A stretch of DNA of 64,000 bases from Glandiceps talaboti. Its lineage: Eukaryota; Hemichordata; Enteropneusta; Spengelidae. Of the stretch, positions 11,825-21,960 are shown piece after piece. The notes under the pieces were generated by a model that worked only from the letters and a program-made list of their open reading frames with translations, did no database searches and was not told where the DNA came from. Both the position numbers and the translations under genes were made by a program. The stretch's first letter is position 1; the number at the start of each line of letters is the position of its first letter. The stretch lies in the NCBI RefSeq assembly GCF_964340395.1, contig NC_135550.1:24987676-25051675 (forward strand), written 5' to 3'.

Positions 11825-12426
11825 GCATCCTCTAACTGTGTCATCATCACTGAAGCATCCATATAAATGAGAATCTGTGATCTGCTTCTATGCGTTGCTT
11901 TTAACGTAAACATTACGCGCATGTGCAGGAAGGACTGCACGTCGACGTCGTCTCTCACCTTTTACGGTATGTGTAAACGTTGCATAAAACAAAGATATTC
12001 ACATTTCTGACCAGGATTTTTGGAAAAATGGCAGTGACAGGAAAGTGACAAAAGAATTCATGAATTTGATCATATATGTATTGTTCAAAATAATGAAAAT
12101 CTTTGTTTTCAAGAACAAATACTATCTCATTTAGTATAGGATATGACCTCTAAGACTATATTAACCTCTATCTACCTAGATAATCCAATACTGTTCATCT
12201 ATCGCTGTATCTGTATTACGTTCTCCCAAACCTGGAGCACGGTAATATACTGTAATGCCTGACCTTTGCCCCCATGGGACCACATCAAAGACAAACATAT
12301 ATGTCTCCACAATTTACGTAAAAAGAGTGACTTTGGCCTTGATACATCTAGTTCGATATAAACATTTCTTCTCCTCAAACATTTCTCCCCACACTCACCT
12401 TCTAACCATCCCATAGACAGACGAAA

Positions 12427-12432
<6 letters not shown>

Positions 12433-12460
<28 letters not shown>

Positions 12461-12500
12461 AAAGAAAGACAGAGACACACACGCACATACATACATACAT

Positions 12501-12548
<48 letters not shown>
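12433..12548 (+). repeat. Compound microsatellite (CAGA)n-(CATA)n-(CA)n
   Basis: Three adjoining simple tracts: CAGA at about 12433-12461, CATA at about 12487-12517 and CA at about 12518-12548. Confidence 0.9.
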
Positions 12549-12550
<2 letters not shown>

Positions 12551-12918
12551 ACGCTTACATACACACATGTATGCATTCATCAAATTCATTTCTATACTAC
12601 CAAAATTACACGTGACATGCAAATGACTGCGGCAAATGGTTGATTAACAAATGGCTAATGAAAACAAGCAATACATGATTGCTTATTACATGGTAGTTTG
12701 ATCAAAATTAACACAGGGCAGAATCAGGAAATTGCAAACGTTGTCACTGTGTATAAGCTATGGTAACTTTCGATTTCGTGAATTATACTGCACTAGCTAA
12801 GAAAGCAGTTATGATACAATTTTGTTTACAGAGACAATGAACTCATGAAAAAATCGAATACTCTATACTTATATTATATGAATTCCAAAGCGTCTGCAAC
12901 ATTAGAATTCGATAGATT

Positions 12919-12952
12919 CGTTTTGTTTTGTTTTGTTTTGTTTTGTTTTGTT
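12919..12952 (+). repeat. (TTTTG)n microsatellite
   Basis: Seven or so tandem TTTTG units. Confidence 0.9.
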
Positions 12953-13289
12953 TAGATCATTAGCATTGGACATGGAGAGATATTACAACGGCCAGGGTCA
13001 GGACTAAAGAGTGAAAATGTACACGAAATGCACATGGCGTCAAAGTATAAGTGTTGTCATCTTGCAAGCTAAACTATAAATCAAAATTATAAGGATCGAT
13101 TTAGCGAATCATTTGGTGTATAATGAATGTAGAAATTAACTGCTTAGCAAAATATAAAAACTCACACAAAGAGGGGAGATATGTACCCCGAAAAGTATAA
13201 ATTTATAAAAAGGATTATTTATTACACTATTGGTTGATAAAATTAACTTTGTTTGTATACATACGCACACGACTAAAATTCATCATCAG

Positions 13290-13720
13290 TCCTGTAACAG
13301 GGATGTGGCAGGGCTGACACAGCCATGACCAACAGTGGCTGTGCAGTGGTATATGGATTCTGGCTTGTGTCGGGGCTAAAGCAGGCCTGCTGTATCAGAG
13401 CTATAATGGGGATGTGACAGGGTTGATACGGCCATGTCCAACAGGAAGTGCGAAGGCATATGGATTCATGGTTGTGCCAGGACTGTAGCAGGTCTACCCA
13501 TCAGTGATGTGATAGGTTTGTCTTATCAGTACAGCAGCAGGCCTGACCCACATCAGTACTGTAGCAGGCCTGTCTCAGTACTATAGCAGCCTATCAATGC
13601 TGCAGCATATAAGTCTTACCAGTGATTTAACAGACTTGTCTTATCAGTACTGCAACTGGCTAGTTCCATCAGTGTGGCAGCATGACAACAAAGTGTCAAT
13701 ATCCCAGCTGGGGTTGTACC
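13290..13720 (+). repeat. Degenerate minisatellite-like region
   Basis: Two diverged copies of about 105 bp (about 13290-13395 and 13398-13500) share GGGATGTG.CAGGG, GCCATG.CCAACAG and GCATATGGATTC-type blocks. Further shorter repeats of TCAGTACTGTAGCAGGCCTG type follow at about 13500-13650. No coding potential recognised. Confidence 0.5.
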
Positions 13721-15000
13721 AGGACTACTGTATGCTTCCGATAGGTGAGATACATCAATCACCTTTTACGATGCGTATACAAAGTAATGAACTGTTTCAG
13801 AATTAATTTCTTCATGAAATGATTTGTAACACATACGTGCGGACACACGAACTCTTTGTTTTATGACTTTCTCAAAAAACAGTTGATATAACAGTCATAA
13901 TGTTAATAATAAAAATTCACATTTACCTCATAGCTCTTTAATTCTACTTTAATATGCTCAATTCAAAAGTCTACACCCACATTATCAAAGTCGAGTTTTC
14001 ATCTTAGCATTTGACATTTGATCTTTATCGTCAAGGCCAAATGGTCAAACTTGGTCTGTGCATCCTATACCTTAAGATACCGTTGATCGAAGTAGTCAAC
14101 AATATGCAAAACCTTACGTGAAGCATTCAGTTTGTAAGTGGTGTCGTTACATGTGATTAAAATGTGAACAGTTTGGTGAATAACGTCTAGATTCAAATAT
14201 ACTCCCTATGATGCAACATTCTAAATAAAGAAAAAATGATTTTACAATAGTCACAAAGACATCGTTTTTAATCTTTCAATCAATATTGTATGCTGACAGC
14301 GATTGCTCTGTATTAAGCAAATGATATTAATGATCATGTTGGCGATATCAAGTTACACAACCCAATCAACCATGGGACGTGCGTTGTGTTGTATTACATA
14401 GCACTACATTTAAAGAAATCATCAGTAATCTACTGTATTATATACTTTCCTTTGTCCAATATTCTAATTGATTTAAATTTCGGCATTTTCTCAGTACAAA
14501 TAAAAACTACACATTTAATGTATTGTCTTCCTATCGAATTACATTGTGATTAGTTATAGAGAATAATTTTGGAAAAGGAAGAGATATGTTGCAAGCAGAT
14601 TGGAAGAAGAAATAATTAGAAAACCGTGTCTCGAGTTTACTTGCAGTCGAAACATAATATAGATGGAGCTAGCTGTCCTTGTCTGCGCAATTGTCACTTT
14701 CGTTCAATGCCTATATGGCAGCCGGAAACTATTGGAAGTTGATCGTGACGAACAAGATGCCATCTCGTGCTTGAAAGGAAAATTAGAGGATGCGTAACCA
14801 TGGTAACGTGTTAGGAATTGCATTTATCAGTTCTCAAGAAAGAAATAATTAACCACGGCCATTGAATTCTGACCTTATTAGTCAAGTTGGGCAGCTTTCT
14901 TTTAAGTCGTTCAAGTGAGATGGTAGCAGGAATAAAGGCTCCAGATAACTACTTCAGTACTGTGTTGTTTTAGTCTTAAAGTTATGTTATGTGGCATTAT
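13721..15000. other. Non-coding stretch
   Basis: AT-rich. A short open frame at 14663-14797 begins MELAVLVCAIVTFVQCLYG, which looks like a signal peptide, but it is only about 40 codons long with no further support. Confidence 0.4.
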
Positions 15001-15002
15001 GT

Positions 15003-15168
15003 TGATGTGGTGTTATGTTGATGTGTTGTTATGCGATGTGTTGTGGTGTGATGTGATGTGATGTGATGTGATGTGATGTTAAGTTATGTTATGTTATACT
15101 ATGTTATGTTATGTTAGGTTAGGTTAGGTTAGGTTAGGTTAGGTTAGGTTTAGGTTAGGTTAGGTTAC
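15003..15168 (+). repeat. (GATGT)n-(GTTAT)n-(GTTAG)n pentanucleotide array
   Basis: TGATG-type pentamers (about 15003-15080) change to TTATG (about 15081-15111) and then to GTTAG (about 15112-15167, ten or so units with one slip). The last part equals the arthropod-type telomere repeat TTAGG, but the graded change from neighbouring pentamers points to microsatellite drift rather than telomeric origin. Confidence 0.85.
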
Positions 15169-15169
15169 A

Positions 15170-17421
15170 CAACTGAAAAATAACTGAGGCACTCCGTCAT
15201 CCAAAGCGGATTGCACCAAAACGTTCTATAAAAGTGAGAACTTTTAGAGCAAATTTGGCAAATATTGGATTCTTCATATACGCTGCAATATTATTTTGAA
15301 TTGACGAGTTGAAATATTTCAGTTCTTGTTAATCTCCTCTTAATATAATGCTCATTCATTTCAATATTCGTTAGGCCTCAATAAGGTCTTACCTAATATT
15401 TGTATAAAAGTGATAACTCTTCCAGCAAATTTATCGAATATTGGACTCTGAAATATATTAGAATTGACCAGTTTAAAAATGTTGGTTTGTGTTAATTTTC
15501 CCTGTGAATAATATTCATTCATTTTTTATATTGGTTCGATCTCCCTTCGTTCAGACCTTTTCATTGTTAATACACCGAAGGATGGAAAACGAAAAGAAAG
15601 CAATAATGGTTACAGGGCTATACTGGTTTCATCATTTATGGAATAATTCAAATAATGTTGCATTCATTTGGGTTTGCTGTTATATTATAATTTATTACAT
15701 CTAACATCCTTATATGACAGTGATATCATAATCAAATGGGAGATTTATTGTTTTTATCATTACAACATTTTGAAACGTCTACATTTTGCATCTAAATCCA
15801 ACGTTGAACTGCTGAACTAGCGACCTATCATACACGTATATCAGATTGAGTTTGTTAGTGAAACAAGGAAAACATAGCTAATGGCCGTTCCATTTACAGA
15901 TGATTTGATGAACGACTAGGTTTTTTTAACCACGGTCAGCAGAATGATTTTCAGTGCAGAAAGTAAACAAAATGTCACAAAATTACCTGGTGTGTCTACC
16001 CCTGCATTATTGATTGCGAGAAAATGGTTTCTTTTTTTTGTGCACTGGACATATATCGACTTAACTCGACAATTTTATGGTAAATGTACGCGATACAATA
16101 CTTTGTACATTTCAATGACTATATCCAACAGTATATAGAGATGATCTGTCATTTGATATCTAGCGGGTTCAACATATCATGCTGAACACATTAATACCGT
16201 TTATTACGTGCATTGCAATCACGGAAGTAACTTCACTCTATTTTGTATATACAATTTGCAGGCGTACAGAAACATATAGAACATCAAGACATTGGATCAT
16301 CATAAATTACTGGAATTAAAAAATACGTTAGCCTGGAATCCATTGGGAAATAAGCCCATTCGCATGAATTCCAGGCTAGGCTGACTTCTACACATGGGTA
16401 CTCACTATAGTTACTAATGATAACACAACCCTAGGCAGTGATATCAAAAACTACATTTACATTATATTTGATAGATGTACTCAACGTAAGAATTCACCAC
16501 TCCTTGACATACAAAAAATGAACTGTGTACAGTTGAATTAAACACGCTTCTATTGGCTGTACCAGCATGCCATCATAGTTAGCGTGACATACTGACATGT
16601 CTCTTCATTAAGTGATTTCTGACAAATGTACTAAAGCAGCTTCCGGAGAGAGTTATTCAAGAATACCAACCACTATTTCTTCTGAGATGGAAAATATGAA
16701 CGATGGCGTATCATAAATTTCAAGAAAGGTTAGAGGCTCAGTTTCTCTTAAAAGTTGACATTGTCCTATAATTGGGGTTAAATTAATGTATATACTACCC
16801 TTGTTTATTTACAATACTTTTTATATTATGTCAACTTGTTATTCATATTCAATTTGGAATGATCCTGATGTCATTAAGTATATTTAGGTCATATATTTAA
16901 TATCATTGACGGTAAATGAGGTCGTATTCACTGAAATTAGCACAACCCGAAGGAATTAAGATTGGGATTGATCTGTCTATGTATATCAGCTGTATTGTCG
17001 TGAATATAGAAAGTTTATACATGTATATGATGTTAATTAGCAATGAAGAACCTTGCCGGGTAATTCTCTGTGAATAACCTTTGCGAATCACATAAAGGTG
17101 TGTTCGGATAACAGCTACAAGAAGATTTAAGAGTTGAATTATTCCCTTTTTATGATACACTCAACAACATGTCAGTATTACAAAATGTACGAACGAATCT
17201 GAAATAGGACAATATTGAAATGATATTTTCAGTAACATACAATGGTTTTCTCATAACAGTTAAGATTTATTTTTTTGAATACATTGAAGGCAGCGCTACG
17301 GGTAACCTTAGAAAGTTGGACCGGCAGTTGTGGGGGTCGATTTTTTTACGGTAGCGCTGCGTACGAGCTTGCCCGCAAACCCCCCCCCCCCCATCCCCAT
17401 TACACACACACGCGCACGCAT
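15170..17421. other. Non-coding stretch
   Basis: No supported gene. Two related segments (about 15228-15310 and 15400-15490, sharing ATAAAAGTGA.AACT, GCAAATTT and AATATTGGA) suggest an old local duplication. Contains the hairpin at 16329-16378. Confidence 0.45.
16329..16378. repeat. Hairpin with perfect 11-bp arms
   Basis: TAGCCTGGAAT (16329-16339) and ATTCCAGGCTA (16368-16378) are exact inverse complements, with an inner TTGGG/CCCA pairing. The loop is 28 bp. Probably a tiny MITE or solo transposon terminus. Confidence 0.55.
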
Positions 17422-17577
17422 GGCGTCAGGGTACGTCACAACGAGAACACGGCGTTAGGGTTACGGCACAACGAGAACACGGCGTTAGGGTTACGGCACA
17501 ACGAGAACACGGCGTTAGGGTTACGGCACAACGAGAACACGGCGTTAGGGTTACGGCACAACGAGAACACGGCGTCA
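17422..17577 (+). repeat. 30-bp satellite with TTAGGGTTA core
   Basis: Four identical 30-bp units (17451-17570) contain GGCGTTAGGGTTACGGCACA and then ACGAGAACAC. A diverged unit precedes them (17422-17450) and a partial one follows. A period of 30 keeps any frame open, which explains the repeated ten-residue peptide through it. No evidence that it is translated. Confidence 0.9.
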
Positions 17578-17627
17578 GAGACGTCTATGCCACTACAACA
17601 AGGCGTCAGTACGAAAGCCGTCAGGGG

Positions 17628-17716
17628 ACTTCCGACTTCCAACTTCCAACTTCCAACTTCCGACTTCCAACTTCCAACTTCCGACTTCCAACTTCCAACT
17701 TCCAACTTCCAACTTC
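17628..17716 (+). repeat. Heptamer array (ACTTCCA/ACTTCCG), left arm outer layer
   Basis: Repeats of ACTTCCA and ACTTCCG. The inverse counterpart is at 20175-20343. Both arms join the 34-bp array through the same CTTCGTGTGTAT junction. Confidence 0.85.
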
Positions 17717-17729
17717 GTGTGTATATTTT

Positions 17730-18600
17730 ACTTTATACCAAATAGGCCAGGATGGTATATTTTACTGTATACAAATAGACCAGGATGGTATGTTTTACAG
17801 TATACCAAATGGGCCAGGATGGTATATTTTACATTATACCAAATAGGCCAGGATGGTATGTTTTGCTTTATACCAAATAGGACAGGATGGTATGTTTTAC
17901 TGTATACCGAATAGGCCAGGATGGTATGTTTTACAGTATACCAAATAGGCCAGGATGGTATATTTTACTCTATACCAAATGGGCCATGATGGTATATTTT
18001 ACTTTATACCAAATAGGACAGGATGGTATGTTTTACTGTATACCGAATAGGCCAGGATGGTATGTTTTACAGTATACCAAATAGGCCAGGATGGTATGTT
18101 TTACTCTATACCAAATGGGCCATGATGGTTTATTTTACTTTATACCAAATAAGACAGGATGGTATGTTTTACTGTATACAAATAGACCAGGATGGTATGT
18201 TTTACAGTATACCAAATGGGCCAGGATGGTATATTTTATATTATACCAAATAGGCCAGGATGGTATGTTTTACTTTATACCAAATAGGACAGGATGGTAT
18301 GTTTTACTGTATACCGAATAGGCCAGGATGGTATGTTTTACAGTATACCAAATAGGCCAGGATGGTATATTTTACTCTATACTAAATGGGCCAGGATGGT
18401 ATATTTTACTTTATACCAAATGGGCCAGGATGGTATGTTTTACTGCATACCAAATATGCCAGGATGGTATGTTTTACTGTATACCAAAATAGGCCAGGAT
18501 GGTATATTTTACTTTATACATAATGGGCCAGAATGGTATGTTTTACTTTATACCAAATGGGCCAGGATGGGAAGACTGTATACCTAATGGGCCAGGATAT
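17730..18600 (+). repeat. 34-bp tandem array, left arm inner layer
   Basis: About 25 copies of a 34-bp unit beginning GGCCAGGATGGTATGTTTTA and ending TATACCAAAT. Variants recur every four units (136 bp), for example the ATACCGAAT variant at about 17909, 18045 and 18315, so there is higher-order structure. The unit has no stop codon in any forward frame, hence the many spurious open frames. Confidence 0.85.
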
Positions 18601-18817
18601 ATATATTTTCTTGCAAGTAGATATAGGTTAGCTTTGTTAGTTCAGATGTTCATGGGATGTTTGCAAGGAAGGTAAAATAAGTCAGGAAAGAAGGCAATTT
18701 AAGAATTTTGGAAAATTAGAAGATGAGTGAAGTTATGGGGCACAAAATGTAAATGTTGTATTCTATATTGTCATAATATTTGCAAGAAATCACTGTGTTG
18801 TTGTAAATTTATTGAGA

Positions 18818-18948
18818 ACTTCCAACTTCCGACTTCCGACTTCCAACTTCCAACTTCCAACTTCCGACTTCCAACTTCCAACTTCCGACTTCCAACTTCC
18901 GACTTCCAACTTCCGACTTCCAACTTCCAACTTCTGACTTCCAACTTA
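18818..18948 (+). repeat. Second ACTTCC heptamer array inside the element
   Basis: Same heptamers and orientation as the left arm outer layer, but without the terminal unique sequence or the 34-bp array beside it. It may be a nested or rearranged copy of an arm end. Confidence 0.8.
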
Positions 18949-19190
18949 TGTATGTATACATGTGTGTATGTATGTATGTATGTATGTATGTATGTATGTA
19001 TGTATGTATGTATGTATGTATGTATGGATGGATGGATGGATGGATGGATGGATGGATGGATGGATGGATGTATGTATGTATGTATGTATGTATGTATGTA
19101 TGTATGAGCACAAGGATCAGCGAGCATGTAATTGATTGATTGCTCGATCGATCGATCGATTGATTGATTGATTATTTTATTGTTTGGTTG
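18949..19190 (+). repeat. (TATG)n-(GATG)n-(TATG)n and (GATC/GATT)n tetranucleotide tracts
   Basis: TATG to about 19026, GATG at about 19026-19069, TATG to about 19104, then GATC and GATT tetramers at about 19143-19175. Confidence 0.9.
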
Positions 19191-19523
19191 AATGATTGAT
19201 CGATTGAATGATTATTTTCTGTGGTGAAATAACAGTTATTTTGTGTGTGATATTGATGAATCGACTCACTGATTATTGTGGTGATATAAAATATTTTTCT
19301 TCTTTCCCTGGCCACTTTTCTCTCTTTCAGCTGTACATAACTATCTCTTTATTGACTTAATAAAGACAACTTGTCCATTCTTCTCTTATCTAAATTAAAA
19401 CACCCCCTAATCTCATAATTAGCCGTGTTCAGTTACCACGAAAATAGACTTTATCTCTAATCTACTGGGTGATTATCACACCAGACAAACACTCAAATAT
19501 GCACTAACAAGGAAGAATACTAG

Positions 19524-19722
<199 letters not shown>

Positions 19723-19784
19723 TATATATTAGATGGAGGGACGGGGGGGGGGACGATGGACAATTGGTATCAATCAAGACTCAC

Positions 19785-20172
19785 CATCCTGGCCTATACC
19801 AGCCTGGTGCATTTGGTATTAATCAAGACTTCCCATTCTGGCCCCTGTGGTATACAGTAAAACATACCATCCTGACCCATCTGGTATAAATCAAGACTTA
19901 CTATCCTGGCCCATTTGGTATACAGTAAAACGTACCATCCTGGTCCATTTGCTATACAGTAAAACATACCATCCTGGCCCATTTGGTATAAAGTAAAACA
20001 TACCATCCTGGCCTATTTGGTATACAGTAAAATATACCAACCTGGCCCATTTGATATACAGTAAAATATACCAACCTGGCCCATTTGGTATAAAGTGAAA
20101 TATGCCATCCTGGTCCATTTGGTATATTGTAAAACATACCATCCTGGTCTATTTGGTATAAAGTAAAATACA
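19785..20172 (-). repeat. 34-bp tandem array, right arm inner layer (inverted)
   Basis: About 11 copies of the same 34-bp unit as in the left arm, in inverse orientation. They are more diverged near the centre of the element, where several copies read AATCAAGACTT in place of the AGTAAAACATA block. Confidence 0.85.
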
Positions 20173-20174
20173 CA

Positions 20175-20343
20175 CGAAGTTGGAAGTTGGAAGTTGGAAG
20201 TTGGAAGTCGGAAGTTGGAAGTTGGAAGTTGGAAGTTGGAAGTCGGAAGTTGGAAGTCGGAAGTTGGAAGTTGGAAGTCGGAAGTCGGAAGTTGGAAGTT
20301 GGAAGTCGGAAGTTGGAAGTTGGAAGTTGGAAGTCGGAAGTCC
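20175..20343 (-). repeat. Heptamer array, right arm outer layer (inverted)
   Basis: Repeats of TGGAAGT and CGGAAGT, the inverse of the left heptamer array. The array runs to the unique terminal sequence ending at 20359. Confidence 0.85.
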
Positions 20344-20365
20344 CCTGACGGCTTTCGTACGTCAG

Positions 20366-21769
20366 GGCTACGTCAGACTATGAACTGTTCAATTTACAAT
20401 TCTCCTACTTCATGGGATGGACAATTTCACAGATTTGGTGTTACATCTACATGTCTCCAAATGATCCTTATTGCCGTGTCTTATTGTTATTATAATTTAT
20501 GTTTTTATTCTTTTTATTTACTAATGTCTTATACAAATCATGCACACTTGATGTTGTTGTTACCATAAATTCGTTGGTCTCCAAAAGATCTAAGCCAAGG
20601 TTCTAGTAGCATAAAAGGTGACAAGATTTCTGTGAGATGCAACGACCCACTCTCCAACGCATGATGGGGTGGGCGAATTTCATTAAGTATGACTATTGCG
20701 TCATAAAATATAAAGATAACTAATTGAAATGAAATCTCAAATCAAATGATAATGCAGTACAAATATACAAAATGTCAATTGTTACGACATACTTGTACAT
20801 TATTTAAAATACACTAGAATTGTTTACCTTGGTCCATAATGCAATCTCGGTCTAAAAAAAATGTTTCTATAATTTATTCGTTTTAATAATTAATCGATTT
20901 TCTATATTATTAGTTGTATTGTCAGAATTTAACACTTCCTTTAATAATATATTATTCCATAATGTAAACTAGCCAACTCTTTGTCCATTTGCCAAATTAG
21001 AAAATATACTATTCCAAATTCGATTCCAAATGCATTATCATTTTATGTTTCATTTCTATTCCGTGTTGCTTCGAACCAGACAGGAAAGTTGTTTGGTACA
21101 AGAACTTATTTTTATTGATAGTTGAGTGTTTCTTTATCTCCGAGCTTGGATTTGTTATGGCTTTGGGAAGCCTTCAGTAATTACAAGAGTTGAGGAGGGG
21201 GGGGGGGGGTGGAAATCAAGCATAGTATATTCAACTATCGCAAGTCCCTGTTCAAAACCGTCTTGCCCAAAATATTTAACATCGCCCCTAAAGGGTTAGC
21301 TCTAGCTATGTATTGGGGTTAGTTACTCTGGCTAATGACAGCAATAAGGGTTAGCCAAAATCACCAGTCCTTGGGGGGGGGAATCAGAAGCTGAAGTTGA
21401 AGATTTTAGAATTGAAATGGCTGCATTTGGTGATGACCCTTTAGATCACCATTATGCTAAAAGCTTCTAAATCTCTTAATCTCTCTATACTCAATCTTTG
21501 CACACTGATTTTTTTTCAATCACAGTTTTCTCAGAAAAGCTGAAATTGTTTCAAACTAAATATCCAAAGACGAGTACAGTTTCAAAACTCTAAAAAGTTG
21601 CGTATACGTACGTACACATACGCATCGCCTCTGGACGAAATCTCGTAATACATGAGACTTGCTATACCTTACGGTTGAGGACTCCAAAACCTCGCGATAG
21701 TTTGTGACATCACTACCCGCCATTTTGGAAAATACATGTTTTCAGCGTCGTACGATGTCGTGTAGACTG
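20366..21769. other. Non-coding stretch
   Basis: No supported gene. G runs lie at about 21197-21209 and 21374-21382. A long open frame that enters from the right arm of the foldback element (to about 20568) is only repeat read-through. Confidence 0.5.
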
Positions 21770-21960
21770 TAGACTGTCGACAGTCGCTCGCGCCTTTTTT
21801 CCCTGCGTTTTATCTAAACTTAACGAGAGATCGAGGGCCGAAGGCCTCAGTATACGATTATAGTAGTATTGCGCAGGTGATCGGAGCGCCGCAACGACTT
21901 AAGTTTAGATAAAATGTAAGGAAAAAGAGGCGCGAGCAACTGCAAACTGTCGACAGTCTA
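21770..21960. mobile_element. Palindromic MITE-like element
   Basis: The left arm (21770-21823) and the right arm (21899-21960) are inverted copies with a few indels. Outer ends share TAGACTGTCGACAG, the middle shares GCTCGCGCCT with a T run, and the inner ends share TTTATCTAAACTTAA. The 75-bp centre is unique. No coding capacity. The target-site duplication is not evident. Confidence 0.65.

Larger units (their letters stand above)
11891..13289. other. Non-coding stretch with microsatellites
   Basis: No supported gene. It holds the compound microsatellite at 12433-12548 and the (TTTTG)n tract at 12919-12952. Confidence 0.5.

Noticed and set aside
15112-15167. Interstitial telomere
   Set aside because: Graded transition from neighbouring pentamers fits microsatellite drift better.
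17717-18587. Overlapping long open frames encoding Trp/Tyr-rich repeat peptides
   Set aside because: They follow the 34-bp repeat, which lacks stops in every forward frame; no start context, splice site or homology supports translation.
17730-18600. CRISPR-like appearance of a regular repeat array
   Set aside because: Units are directly tandem with no unique spacers and the DNA is eukaryotic.
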